From the NCBI RefSeq assembly GCF_947179165.1, contig NC_077240.1:44095501-44159500 (forward strand): 64,000 nucleotides of DNA. Reading direction: 5' to 3'. Source of the stretch: Solanum dulcamara. Taxonomy: Eukaryota > Streptophyta > Magnoliopsida > Solanales > Solanaceae. The notes under the pieces were generated by a model that ran no database searches, had not been told where the DNA came from, and worked only from the letters and a program-made list of their open reading frames with translations. The position numbers and the translations under genes are program-made. This document shows, piece after piece, positions 46,266 through 58,110 of the stretch (position 1 is the first letter of the stretch; every line of letters begins with the position of its first letter).

Positions 46266-47335
46266 CATTCTTCCCCGAATGTTTGACAAAACCTCTCTTA
46301 GCACCTTATACAAATTGTAGGGAGATTCTTTATTGTTTCCATAATACATACTTCTACCCAGGAACTTAATATACGAGTTTCTGGAGTTGGGGTTACGTCC
46401 TGACATCGGGAATATATGAGAATACTTGTGTTTCATGCTCTCTTCATTTTCCCCGATCACTCTCTTTCTAGTTTTGGTTTTTCCACCATATCTTGACGGA
46501 AGGCACGTCTTTAGTCCACAATCTTCTAGCTTGTTGATCTAAGATGGCGATAGGTTGTTCCTCACAAAATTTCATCTTCTGGACACCATCTATAGAATAT
46601 ACCCTAGGTGGATCATCAGTACCTTTGCGAAGCATCTCCATCTGATGGACTGGGCGTATAGTTTCCAAATAAGGTTGTAAGCTCAACTTACCAGCCACTT
46701 TGCCCACCTTATGAGTAACTTGATACAGTCTAATATATTTTGGGTTAAGTTTCCTTTTCTGTGTGACTACGTTATGAACATCCAATCATCAATTTAAACT
46801 CTGAATGTCGACGTCGATTATCTGTATATCATTTCTGCCAATTCTAGGTCGTCAGTCAATAGCTCGCTTAATCATGCCAGGGCCTCTTTAGCTTAGTCTT
46901 TCTAACATCGACCTATCCAATAGGGGACTTACACGTCTTGCTCTACCAATCTTGTACGGGGCCATTGGGATACGGGAGTAGTAGTTATTATTATAGGCAA
47001 CTTGATAAGTGATAGATAATCATTCCAGCTATCTTTGAAGTTAACAACACCAGCTCATGACATATCTTCTAGCGTCTGATAGTATGCTCAGTCTGTTCAG
47101 CAGCTCGAAGCAAAATGCGGTACGAAGAACTCTCTGTGCTCCCAATCTCTTCTTGGACTGATCTCTAGACGTTAATCATAATTAAAGTCCCTCTATCTGA
47201 GATATTAACTGGGGAAACCTCACAAAACCTTACCATCCTCCATGTTCTATAACTCCCCCTAATTTCAGCAGCCTAGGTGCTCTTGATTGGAAGCAAATGG
47301 GCTGATTCATTAGCCTACTCACAATAACCCATATA
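46266..47335 (-). pseudogene. integrase remnant of element 3
   Basis: The ORF at 46468-46785 encodes the C-terminal part. KRKLNPKYIRLYQVTHKVGK corresponds to family KGKLSPRFIGPYEIIxRVG. VHQMEMLRK corresponds to VFHVSMLRK. EEQPIAILDQQARRLWTKDV corresponds to EEQPIRILDRxxxxLRxKxI. Upstream, 46800-47335 gives core pieces in changing frames (a YNNNY-like stretch near 46990, integrase core start near 47300). The first catalytic region is blurred. The element has no other recognisable enzyme. Confidence 0.82.
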
Positions 47336-50300
47336 GCACCCTACTCTTACAGAGTATAAAATGGGTGCGTAATGACGTTAATAACTTGGGAATCTTAGCC
47401 TCGTATAGTCCTTCTCAACTCTTTTCAGAACTTTAACTGGCATTCAATCTTTTGGGTCCTTCTTCCCCCTTTCTTCCAATCCTTAGGGTTGGCTACCCCC
47501 GCTTGTAATCCCCTAGACCCATTATCTTGTGTCATTCTTTACCTTTACAAGATTATGAGAGGGTACAAGAAATATCCCAGTGCTATCTCATTAGTTCTCA
47601 TGTCTTACCTTGCCTTTCTCTCCCTTATACTACATTCGATATTGGGGTAGGTCTTTGGTCCAATCGTGGCCATGTCTTACCTTACCCGTAGTACTAATTC
47701 CATCTCGGTAGTTTGGCTTAACCTACTTTCGCATTTCTTGGTAGTTGATTGCAACTTAGGCTCCTTCGCCTGGGATAATAGTTGTAGGGACTCCATAAGG
47801 TCCTACCACTCCTTTACCCTACAATTTTACACCTTCTCGGCTGAGTATGTAGCCTTTGATCGAAGGAGCAAGGGCTAATATCGTTAATCCACAGGTAATA
47901 TTCCCTTTAGAGCCATCTGTCGATGGATGCGAAGTGAGTCTTGTAGCCCCGATCATATTGTGGAATTTTCGACCTTGGGTATTACCTCCTGTCATCCGTA
48001 AATTACATCAGCTGGTATCCTTACCTTTTGGGTTTTGCGTTTTCGCTCTCAGAGTTGGCTGCCAAGTGGTGTCGAAATTCCCTCGTCCATTGACCCATAT
48101 AGCCATTTTGTGGTTTTCCTCTCATTAACTGGTACTATGTTAAAGAGTTCTGGCATTTGAATGTGTCGTCAGTTAGTAATTAGCTAATCCTTCTTATTTC
48201 TCTTAAGCCCTTATTAGAATTGCCTTAACGTAACGTATAGTATTATAGGAACATAATCTCATGTCGTTCCTTCGCCGCTAGTTCCGATTCTTCCATCTCG
48301 CGTGATCATACCAGCACTAACACATTAAGTTCCTTCAGAATTTCGAGGTTAAGCGTGCTGGGGTGAGAGTAATACTGGGATGGGTGACCTCTCTGGGAAA
48401 TCTTCGTGTCGCGTTTCATTGTAATCCTTGCCATAATGTGTGGGGCACTCAACTCAGATCCAGATTTACCTCAGCATTGTCTCGCGAGTCTTTATGTTTT
48501 GCCATGTCCTTTCATCTGTTATCTTGCATCCAGTATCGGCGTAGACCTTTAGCTCCACTATCCTCTATTCACTTTGTGTTTTCCTCATTTTCTACCACAG
48601 GAGGCTTTCTATTCCTTTTTTTTGGTTATTTATCTATCGCAACTTCATTTGCGACTAACTCTATAACCAATGTTTTGGCTTTTGGTCTAGCATGCTGCCA
48701 TTATCCTTCGTAATATCTCTTAAGTTGGTTGATATCCTTTCATGGTTACACTCTTTTTTTTGTTTTATATACATCCGCCTTCTAGTGTTATGTTGTTCAA
48801 GGTCTCATCACAAACTTCTTAACGCTACCTTATGTAGCATTCTGGCTTCCATCCAATTATTGGTAGCCTCTGGACCTTTTAAACTTGGTTCGGCAAGATA
48901 TCTTATTGAAGTTTAGACGTCCATCTCAGATATATTTCCATATCGATTGCCTTCACCTTACTTTTGCCATTTTCTTATTAAATTCCCCCCTTTAGAGGGT
49001 TTTCGTACTTTCATTTATCTGTACTTTGTTCTACATCTCTATGTCCAATCTCAATTTTTGTCTAATTCCTTTCACCAATCTATTTGATACTGCATCATGT
49101 CTCCGTCTATCTGCATATTTTATAACCTGACTATCCACATATGGAGCCTTGACTAAATTACCAAGCGACGAGAACCTTTCCATATCTAATATGATGTCTT
49201 GTCTACTAATCGGTACTTGAGTAATGTGACCCAGGGGACAACTCGTCCAAGGCCACTTTCTTCTTTTCCGTTTCCAAGAATTACTTAGCACCTCTAGTCG
49301 TTCCAATTCCAATTAGGCAGTGCTAGTATTCCGACGATAACTATTTAAAGTTTTCTTGAAGTAGTAGCTTTATCCCAACCTATATCCTTTATTCCTTGGG
49401 GTGAATGTAGGTTACACCAATTATTCCTTAAGTTTGTCATCCTCGTCCCTTGAGGGTTCCACTATTTCTGGGGTGACGTTGTGTACACACGTCATTTTTT
49501 GTATCTTAAGCCCCATGCTCTTACTGCGTTCTCAACGCAGGCCTTTAACTTAGTCAACATGTACTAAGTGTGTCTTACTAGTAGTTCCACTTTATCCCTA
49601 CATACTCGTATCACACTAGTCAATTCATACTTACATATCCCCCTTTTAATTCATATTCGTATTCAGTCCCTGACATCTCCTTGAGATGCTTTCGGTAGGA
49701 GTTCTTTTCCCAATTAGTCGATGGAGAACTATAAACTGTTATCATAAATCATTTTTCAACTATTGTTGAAAGAACCCAGAATCTCTGAAACATCACAGTA
49801 CTTATTTTAATACTTGACCCTCCTGGTCTCATTCCGAGTTTATCTTCGAGTTATGAACAACTCGTATAATTTACAATAGGAGTTGAGGGCTTGGTATTTT
49901 TTTCCAAAAAGAGTGAAACTCATTCGCGGGAAATCTTATCATTCACCCTGAGCCCTCTGTTTATATTCCTACAGTATAAATACGGCTGAAAATACCGTAG
50001 TCTGAACTTTACTACTTAAATAAGCTTTTGTTCCTCCGAAACAAAATTCTTCAAGTGAAAAGGGTGCCCCTTATCGATGACCTGAAGGGTAACTCTTACA
50101 GCTTTAGTTGAACACAGTAGGGGTACTTGGTATCAACTTCTCAGACATCTCAAAAATCTATATTTTATTTCCTTTTCCCCGTTCTGGGAAAATTTCGGCA
50201 AAGTTTCCTCTACACTTCTTACTATCCCATAACCTGCACGCAGAAAATACCAGCAATACCTCACAGGGCCAACACATATATATATTCATATCCCATCACA

Positions 50301-50400
50301 GCCGCACAAGGCTTTCAATTTCATCTTACACTACAGCCACACGGGGCTTTCAATATTAACAATAATATAAAAATAGTGGACTTACCTCGTATGTCCAACT
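47336..50400 (-). other. non-coding spacer of element 3
   Basis: About 3 kb between integrase and leader, where RT, RNase H, protease and gag should lie. Both ends resemble the shorter spacer of element 2; the middle is unique here and contains the 5S-like sequence (48298-48416). Open frames up to 116 codons occur on both strands without recognisable motifs; one of them (from 48363) starts inside the 5S-like segment. Confidence 0.6.
48298..48416 (+). pseudogene. 5S rRNA-like sequence, near full length
   Basis: GATCATACCAGCACTAA at 48304 and AAGCGTGCTGGGGTGAGAGT at 48351 match the plant 5S rRNA (GATCATACCAGCACTAA, AAGCGTGCTTGGGCGAGAGT). GGATGGGTGACCTCTCTGGG and CGTGT follow. The alignment is colinear over about 118 bp, with many substitutions in the 5' half and one inserted base near box C. 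Box A, the intermediate element (GATGGG) and box C are recognisable. No T-run follows for Pol III termination. It lies antisense to the retroelement. Confidence 0.85.
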
Positions 50401-50758
50401 TCAAACTGCATCTGTGGCATTTTCTGTTTGCCTTCCTTTCAGGTTTCAACTTTACATTTTAATATTAGCTCAATACCTTACCAAACGGATATCTTCCATG
50501 ATTTTACTTTACTTACCTGCATGCTTCATAACTTTCCATATCGTCAATTACTTCCTTCGATTGATGTCGTCCTTCTGTTAAGATCCAAGATTAGTATAAG
50601 GAATTTTCCTATTACTCAGATATAAAGCACGATCTCAGATGTAGAAGAAAGGTAATATCCTAAATGTCCTGTAGCTTCCTGTTTATAGATGTGGCGCGTA
50701 ACACATCGATAAACAAGACTCTACTAGACACGGTCTGCAGACAATGCAAGGACAAATT
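50401..50758 (-). other. leader of element 3
   Basis: The PBS-proximal ~140 bp match the leader of element 2 (ACACGGTCTG, TAGTAGAGTCT). No gag start is found, so gag appears to be deleted. Confidence 0.6.
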
Positions 50759-50770
50759 GCTCTAATACCA
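50759..50770 (-). other. primer-binding site, initiator tRNA-Met
   Basis: The minus strand reads TGGTATTAGAGC, one change from the exact site at 36114, four bases from the LTR end. Confidence 0.88.
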
Positions 50771-50774
50771 CTTC

Positions 50775-51971
50775 TGTCATGACCCAACACTGTAGGCCGT
50801 GACTAGGGTCCGACCTGGACCCCCCCTCGTACATATATCTATCAGTTGTGGTCACATTGAACTGCAAATAAGGCAATATCATGTAACAAAGCCCCACTGG
50901 GCGACAACATTTTCATAAACCTGTAGCCATTGTGTAAGATTTCCAAACCCAAAATCTGGGCAGTACCTCCTCTACACTTCATCACCCTTTTTCGAGAAGA
51001 TAAAGAAAAACTGGATTTGAAAGTCTAAATGAAAGTTATAGAACTATAAAATAACTTTCCAAACCATATTTATTCACCCGAAACGAAGCTATACACAAGA
51101 AATTATACCAATATTACTAACAACTGTCCCCTCCAAAAATGGGTTTGTTAACTAGTTTTTAACATTTTGTCTCTTTATTCTTTCAATTTTCTCTCAAGTT
51201 CCAAGCTGAAGAATTAATTCCGTAGACATCGTAAGACACATATGTACATCTCCATGTGGTTGAAGAACACCGTAGATAATTAATTTACATAGAAAAATTA
51301 AAGAACTTACCTTTAATTTCTCAAAATTGTGGCTGCCTTGTTCCTTGTGTTCTTCACGTTTTTTTCTCTTTATTTTGGCTGGAGATTTTAATGAAAAATG
51401 TTACTAAGAGTCACTTAACACACATATATACCCCTCTTTAGAAGGTGCCACATGGAAGCCCCCTAGGGTGACATGTGGAAGCCTCCTAGGGTGCCACCTC
51501 AGTCCTTGTGGCCAATCACATGCTGCCATGTGGCAGCGGGTCCACCCCAAGTAGGTGAGTCATCTGCTTGCTTGTCACCTGCTTGCTTGAGGTGCTTTCT
51601 TGTCACCTGCTTGCCTCACTTTCGTAAGTTCGGAAACTAGTTTTTGCTCCCTCTCGTAGGTTTGTAATCTCGTCTTATTTTAAGAGCCTATGTAATCCGT
51701 GCTATGCAAGCCTGGTACGTACTCCAATAGCCTAAGTATGTAAAACTTCCAAATTAGTAGCTTACGTAGGTAAATCGAGTCCTACGACTCATTACTTGGC
51801 CTCCAATTCCTTCCGGATTCTTATGACTCCATTTCCAACCTTCTCTACTATGGGGTATCACATTTTCCCTTCCTTAGAGTCGTTTGATAGTGTCGTAGCA
51901 TATCCGGCTCACATGATAATGTCTAAGGAACTTATGAAATATTCCGAGTTTTAAAAGCGTGGGGTGTAACA
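50775..51971 (-). repeat. 5' LTR of element 3, internally deleted, 1197 bp
   Basis: It runs TGTCATGACCC to GGGGTGTAACA on the plus strand. Up to about 50929 it matches the 3' LTR start; it then jumps to sequence equivalent to 45205 onward. The missing ~1880 bp is the minisatellite-bearing downstream half. The promoter part and donor-like motif (rc ACTTACCTTT at 51305) are kept. Confidence 0.9.
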
Positions 51972-52200
51972 TAAAGAATGGGTGAGGTGATTTTTTTAAA
52001 GTCACATAACATTTTTGGAATTAAAAAATAGTTTTAGGATTTTTTTTAATTGAGTAAATATAAATATATTAATGAAAAGGGTAAATATGCAGAATTTGTC
52101 AGACGATGAAGGGCATATGAGCACCCGTTATTCCAATAGAGAGTATATCTACTCTAAATCACAATATTAAAGGTCATATTTACCCCTTTTCCAAAAAAAA
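51972..52200 (+). mobile_element. fold-back element, right arm
   Basis: Inverted partner of 42830-43172. It starts with the second TAAAG of element 3 and ends near the run of A at 52193. Confidence 0.5.
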
Positions 52201-52401
52201 GAATGTCTTTTAAAAAATTATTTCTATATAAAACATAAATTAATTTACCATAAAAGATGAAATATCTCTTAGCCAAAAGGAAAGTGAATAACCTTGGACC
52301 ACATTAACAATAAATCAATAATAGAATGAACAAGCAATTTTACTAGTTTTCTTTTAATTTTTGAGATAAAATAAGAGTTTTAGTATAAAAAAGGAAGTGA
52401 A
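52201..52401. other. AT-rich stretch, nothing recognised
   Basis: No coding region or repeat boundary seen. Confidence 0.4.
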
Positions 52402-52440
52402 ATACTCTCTCTAGTCCATATTAAGTAAATTGTTGAGACT
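52402..52440. mobile_element. single Stowaway-like MITE end
   Basis: TACTCTCTCTAGTCCATATT, then AAGTAAATTGTTGAG, resembles the plant Tc1/mariner-type MITE terminus (TA then CTCCCTCCGTCCCATATTA). The opposite terminus is not found, so the element is truncated or diverged. Confidence 0.45.
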
Positions 52441-52518
52441 TTTTTCATAGGTCAAAATAAGTGAAATATTGAAAGCTCAACAGAATTATTGGAATTTTTC
52501 TCAATATTTATTCATCAT

Positions 52519-52722
52519 TTAGAGGTTGTTTGGTTGGGAACAAGTTATTTGGGAATTAATTATTCTGAGATAAATAACTTATCCTATCACTATGGTATAA
52601 ATGGTGGGATAAATAATCCAAAGAATACATGATACCTCCAGCCAAATGCAGGATAAAATAATTCTGTATTTTATTTCTAAATGATTATACCTTATACCTC
52701 ACACCAAATGAGCCTAATGAAA
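52519..52722. mobile_element. candidate hAT-like MITE
   Basis: The left edge AGAGGTTGTTTGGTTGGGA and the reverse complement of the right edge, TTAGGCTCATTTGGTGTGAG, are imperfect inverted repeats of the GTTTGGT type. A clear 8-bp duplication is not visible. The short AT-rich interior has no coding capacity. Confidence 0.45.
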
Positions 52723-53050
52723 ATAATCAAAAGGGTAATAGTGAAAAGTAGCCTTTAATTTATGAACATAAATATTTTTTTTGGGAAAACAACACAAATT
52801 CCTCTAGTTTAGGAGCTAATTACTTTTCTTCTTGTTAGTTTGCAATATTACCAATCGATAATTCGCACCTTTGATACTTGTTAACCAGATACATATAATT
52901 AGGTGTATCTAAATAAAGAATGTAACTGAAAGACATAAATTAAGAAGGAAATCACGCGTATAACAATTTTGGAGTATTTAACGTATCACGGCTCCTAAAG
53001 AAATCAAAATCCTTCCAAAAAATTTTGAGCATTAACAAGCCTTACACTTC
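52723..53050. other. AT-rich stretch, nothing recognised
   Basis: No features supported by eye. Confidence 0.4.
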
Positions 53051-53252
53051 TTCCAGACTATGGATTTCTGTGAATCTGATTTGTTCCCTTTTTATATCTG
53101 AACTATTCTTTTATGTATCTGATATGATTTTTTTATGTATCTAATATATTCAATGATTTGATGTATCTAATCTATTCATTCTGTGTATTTGAACTATTCT
53201 TTTATGTAATTGATATAGTTTTTCTATGTATATGATATATACTTAATGATTA
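53051..53252 (+). repeat. AT-rich minisatellite, left part
   Basis: Loose repeats of TTTTATGTATCTGATAT, with interspersed TTGAACTATTC and ACTTAATGATT units. The array continues after element D at 61309, showing that element D landed in it. Confidence 0.65.
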
Positions 53253-55072
53253 TGTCAGGACCTAAATCGGGCCTTGAGTGGAACCCACACTAATCTTATG
53301 GAGGAAGAACTAAAACAATACCCAAACTAGCATCCTAACACAAAAATAGGCATTTTAAAGATGTGGAAACAGTTTTTGATAACAGTTTAGAATGAGTTCC
53401 CATAAACTCAGAAAATTAATCAAACAAGAAAAATAATGCGGAAGTTAATCCGTAGAACTTGAAAGTTATTGTACCAAAACTACTAAGTAACAAGTCTAAG
53501 AGTAAGAGGATGCAACCCTGAATACAATAACATAACTATAGTCTGAAAGGTCTATGTCTGAAAGGATTGGACTAAGATCCTATAGGAATACATGGCCTCA
53601 TGAAAGAATTGGCTCACGCTTGAATTCGATCGGTCAATGGTCTCGTAGTTGTAATTTGTCAGCAGCCTCCTAAATATGCTATGTACTCAACAAAGAAAGA
53701 GCAAGTACAACATCAGTACACTTAACAATGATGTACTGGTAGGATCAAGCTTACCACACGACTAGTCTAGTGAGTGCAATATACACAAGTAACCACAACA
53801 TAGTAACTATAGGCATATACAAAAACACATTACCAATTATCATTTTATAAGCAATGAACAGTTTCACAGTGTCAATCTCAAATAAAATAGTCAATAATGG
53901 TCCTCTCATGGAACCCATACTCAAACTGTTAGTATGTACTAGTGTTTTACCCAAACCAATATGTATCAGCGTGACACCCGATCCAATACGTATCGGTGTG
54001 GTATCCAATCCAAATATGTGTTGGCGTGACCTATGATCCAATATGTATCAGCGTAGTATCCGATCCAACAACCACAATCATAGTAACAATCACAATCAAC
54101 AATAAATAGTTCACAAACTTGCACAATCAAGTATCCGGTTCATTGCATATAATTGATCACAATAGTCATTTCATTAGGTTCATTGCGTCATTTCCTTTTC
54201 ATATAAATGCATGCAATACTATCAAATGCAGTTAACAAACATATATAACACAGATAGAAAAAAATCATCTCCTACCTCAAAACAAGCCTTGGGAACTCTA
54301 AAGAACTGGAGCTTTTCCCCATTTTCAAAGTCTTGGCTCGTTATTGATCTAAAAAAACAAGAAATACAAGTAATTAATGAAAAGTGGCCTAAAATAGCCG
54401 GATTATATCACAATCCCAACTTTTGGCCACTTTCATCATCATCTTCCCCAACTAGTGCTTTGTCATCATTAATTTCTGGCCAAAACCTTTTCATAAGAGA
54501 ATTTCCATAGATTCTAGGGTATAGGAATCAAATTATAAGTTAGAGGAATAATTAACTTACCTTTTGACGAAGAAGTGGGTGAAAAATTGAAAAGGAATGG
54601 CCCCAGGTCTCCCTTTGTTCTCCCAAAAATAAAGTTTTGCAAAAAATAACATTTTTGAAAACTTTTCCCATTTAAATCCGCAATTGGCCCATCATAGGGG
54701 GAATTTTTCCATGATAGTTTGCACGGGAACAGAAATTAGGTATTTGAGTCCTAAGCCCCCATTTTTCAATGCGCCCTCAATACTTAACGTTCCAAAACAA
54801 CTTTTTCATGCCAAAATTAATTATGGGAGTTCTAATCGCCCGAATTTGATTCTGTAAAGTCTTACATGCTTCTTAATTTCTTGTCTATCATTTAAAATAA
54901 TCAAAATCATAATTTAACTCATCCATTACCAAATTATTCCAGACCTCACATGACTCATATTTTATCTAAGTTTGGCCTACGCTCAAAATTTCTAAGTTAC
55001 TAACTCAGAAATTTTCTACTCCAAATTCCTTCACCATTTGCTTATCCATAACACCGGGAATAGGTTGTTATA
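53253..55072 (-). repeat. 3' LTR of element D, 1820 bp
   Basis: The plus strand runs TGTCAGGACCT to GGTTGTTATA. On the minus strand the start TATAACAACC is mutated from a TG terminus, as in the other LTR. A block of repeated CCAATATGTATCAGCGT-like units lies at about 53945-54070. The 5' LTR lacks most of 53667-54312. Confidence 0.85.
53945..54070. repeat. short tandem repeats, about 35 bp
   Basis: CCAATATGTATCAGCGTG and variants (ATCCAATACGTATCGGTGTG, ATCCAAATATGTGTTGGCGT) recur four times, each followed by a TATCCGATCC-like link. This is found only in the 3' LTR copy because the 5' LTR is deleted here. Confidence 0.75.
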
Positions 55073-55079
55073 ATAGATA

Positions 55080-56690
55080 CCAATTTACCCATCACTCATC
55101 TCCGAGTGATCAAAATAAGAAAGGTTGTCTAAGGCAAGAATAGAGTAGTACTTGAATCTTTGAACAACTGAGGATACTTGTGTCACATGTATTTCTCAGT
55201 CTCCCAAGTATCTTCTTCAACCAGAAGATGCTTCCATTGAAATGTCACCAACTTAATCTCTTTGTTCCTCAATTTTCAAACATCACGATCAAGAATTGCA
55301 ACCGGTTCTTCTTCATATTGAAGATCTTTGTCTAATAAGACTGAGTCCCACTTGATGATATAATCTCCATCCCTATGATACTTCTTCAACATACATACAT
55401 GGAACACTTGATGGACTCCAGATAAGATAGGCAGTAAAGCCAGCCTCTAAGCCACTAGCCCTACACAATCTAGAATCTCGAATGGGCCAATGTATCAAGG
55501 ACTAAGATTGCCCTTTTTGCCGAATTACATCACACCCTTTATGGGTGACACCTTTAGAAGAACCTATTCATCTACCTTAAATGCTATATCCATCACCTTG
55601 CGATTGGCATACTCCTTCTGTCGGCTCTAGGCTACTAGGAGCTTAGTTTGGATACTTCTTACCTTATCTAGAGCATCCTTTACCAAATTAACTCCCAACG
55701 GTTTCAAATATCCATCCTTAAACCATCCTATGGGCGATCTACATCCCCTCCCATAAAGTGTTTTGAATGATGCCATATCAATGTTGGAGTGATAAATATT
55801 ATTATAGGAGAACTCACATAAAGACAAAAATTTATTGCAATGTCCTCTAAAGTCAATTACATATGCCCTTAACATGTCTTCTAACACTTGAATGGTTCTT
55901 TCCAACTGCCCATCAGTGTGTGGATGAAAGGTTGCGCTGAAAGTGAGTTGAGTGTCCAAATCCTCATGTAATTTCCCCAAAACTTTTGATGTAAATTGCC
56001 TACCACTATCTGAGATAATAGAAAGGGTCACTCCGTGTAACCTTACTATCTCCTTCACATAAACCTTTATCACCTGCTAAGCATTATAATCCACTCTAAT
56101 CGGAATAAAGTGGGCTGATTTCGTCAGTTTGTCAACCACAATCCAAATAGAGTCAAACTTCTCCAAGGTCTTAGGAATACCCACCACGAAATCCATAGCT
56201 ATCCGTTCCCACTTCTATTAAGGATTAGACATACTCTGAAGTAAACCTGCAGGCCTTGGATGCTCATACTTCACTTGTTGATAGTTTTGACACTTAGCCA
56301 TAAACTCGGCTATGTTTTTCTTCATGTCTGGCCACTTCAAATTTCGATACATCTTGGTTAAACCCCGATGAATAGAGTACCACGAATCATGAGACTATAT
56401 CAATACCTTCTAAATAAATTCATCGACTCAGGGAACATAAATCCTTCCCCCAAAACTGAACACCTCACCTGCATCAAGAGCTACATCATATTCCTTGCCG
56501 AACACTGTCTTCCTTCTAAGCTCATTCAAACTCTCATCTTCAAACTACTCTCTTCAATGAAATTGGGTCTAAAATCAATACTGTCTAGCACCCCACCTTT
56601 CTATGAGATGCCTAGATTTATGAACTTGGTTTCAAAAGCCTAAGTCTCCCTAGCTAAGGGTCGCTTAGAAACACCCAAACAAACTAGATT
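55080..56690 (-). pseudogene. integrase of element D
   Basis: The ORF at 55627-56073 holds VKEIVRLHGVTLSIISDSGR, QFTSKVLGKLHEDL and then FHPHTDGQLERTIQVLEDML, so the second catalytic Asp (ISD) and the Glu (QLERTIQ) are both kept. FSYNNIYHSNIDMASFKTLY and GRGCRSP follow. The zinc-binding N-terminus lies near 56230-56450. The C-terminal part ends in TWETEKYM and YPQLF near 55150-55220, close to the family TWExExxMRxxYPxLF. Stops separate the pieces, so the enzyme is dead although the core is well preserved. Confidence 0.88.
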
Positions 56691-57260
56691 GCCCATACTA
56701 ATTGGTTTTTGGATTAATGTATCTACCACCATATTAGCCTTACCCGAATGATACTAGATGGTGACATCATAGTCTTTAAGCAACTCTATCCACCTTCGTT
56801 GTCTCAAATTCAAGTATTTCTGAGTGAACACATATTGTAGACTGCGATAATTAGTAAGCACTTCACACTTGATAGTATACAGATATTATCTCCAAATCTT
56901 AATAAAAAATATTATCGCTGCCAACTCCAAATCATGTGTCAGGTAGTTCCTCTAATGAACCTTCAACTGTCGTGAGGCATAAGCTATGACATTGTTATCT
57001 TGCATCAATATAAGACCCAAGCCTGAATGTTAAGCATACAATAAATAATGAAATCTTTACCTTCAGCTGGAAATGTCAAAATGGGCACTGTGGTCAGAAG
57101 AGTCTTGAGCTTTTGGAAGCTCTCTTCATATTTGTCAGTCCACTCAAGGGGTACCTCTTTTTGAGTAAACTTTGTCAAGTGTGTGTTAATAGAAGTAAAA
57201 TTCTTCACGAACCGCCTGTAATAGCTGGCAAGCCCCACAAAACTCCTAACCTTAGTCACA
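56691..57260 (-). pseudogene. RNase H and connection of element D
   Basis: The ORF at 57005-57259 reads VRSFVGLASYYRRFVKNFTS, then LTKFTQKEVPLEWTDKYEES and FQKLKTLLTTVPILTFP, matching the thumb/connection of Ty3/gypsy pol (VRSFLGLAGYYRRFVxxFSSI). RNase H continues towards 56700 with YxVYTDHxSL-like and ADALSR-like regions blurred by stops. Confidence 0.85.
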
Positions 57261-58110
57261 GAACTAGGACAAACTCAGTTCTTGACTGCTTCAATCTTTT
57301 GGAGATCTACTATCACCCCCTCTTTTGAAACCACGTGCCCCAAACAGGCCACAGAAGACAACCAAAATTCACACTTAGAAAATTTTGCATACAATTTCTA
57401 TTTTCCTAAGACACCTAGAACAATACAAAGATGGTCTGCATGTTCTTTCTTACTCTTCAAAAAGATCAAAATATCATCTATGAACAAAATTACAAAAGAA
57501 TCTAGGAACAGTTTGAACACCCCATTCATTAAATTCATAAAAGTTGCAGGTGCATTGATAAACCCAAACAACATTACCAAGAACTCATAAGGCCCATACC
57601 GAGTTTAGAATGTTGTTTTAGGTACATCCTCAGGCCTAATCTTTAACTAATGGTAACCAGACCTTAGATTAATTTTTGAAAATATTAATGTATGCTACAA
57701 CTGGTCAAAGATATCATCTATACGAGGTAATGCATACTTATTTTGGATGGTTACTCTATCCAACTGCCAATAGTCTACCCATATTCTTATACTACCATCC
57801 TTCTTTTTAACAAACAAGACCGTAGAACCCCACGGGGAAGCATTGTGATGGATGAAACCTTTATCAAGGAGTTCTTCAATTTGAGCCTTAAGCTCCCCTA
57901 ACTCTGTCGGAGTCATGCTATAAAGAGGGATACAGATTGGACGAGTAGTTGACTCTAAGTCAATACAAAAATCTATATCTCTATCTGGAGGCATGCTAGG
58001 CAAATCAATAGGAAATACCTCATTAAACTCAGACACTAGATGAATAGATTTGATAGAGGGGGAATCTACTTCAAAAACCCAAATATAAGCCAAGTACGCC
58101 AAATAACTTT
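57261..58110 (-). pseudogene. reverse transcriptase of element D
   Basis: The ORF at 57695-58102 gives the N-terminal [22 protein letters not shown], then [40 protein letters not shown] and [12 protein letters not shown]. The ORF at 57398-57580 gives [20 protein letters not shown] and [14 protein letters not shown], keeping the FIDD catalytic pair. Between them (57581-57694) the frame is broken around the palm motif containing the first catalytic Asp. No single frame covers RT. Confidence 0.9.

Larger units (their letters stand above)
43173..51971 (-). mobile_element. element 3: non-autonomous gypsy element with 5S-like insert, TSD TAAAG
   Basis: Complete boundaries are visible: 3' LTR 43173-46248, polypurine tract 46249-46265, 5' LTR 50775-51971, PBS 50759-50770, and TAAAG on both sides. 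The internal region (about 4.5 kb) has a decayed integrase but no readable gag, protease, RT or RNase H. Instead, a non-coding spacer of about 3 kb contains a 5S rRNA-like sequence. The 5' LTR has lost about 1.88 kb relative to the 3' LTR. Confidence 0.92.

Noticed and set aside
48363..48713. 116-codon plus-strand open frame
   Set aside because: Its first residues come from the 5S-like sequence and the rest is hydrophobic low-complexity translation of spacer DNA.
55080..58110. Endogenous pararetrovirus (caulimovirid) origin for the pol region
   Set aside because: Domain order includes an integrase, flanking LTRs, PBS and TSDs are present, and no movement protein is seen; this is a Ty3/gypsy retrotransposon.
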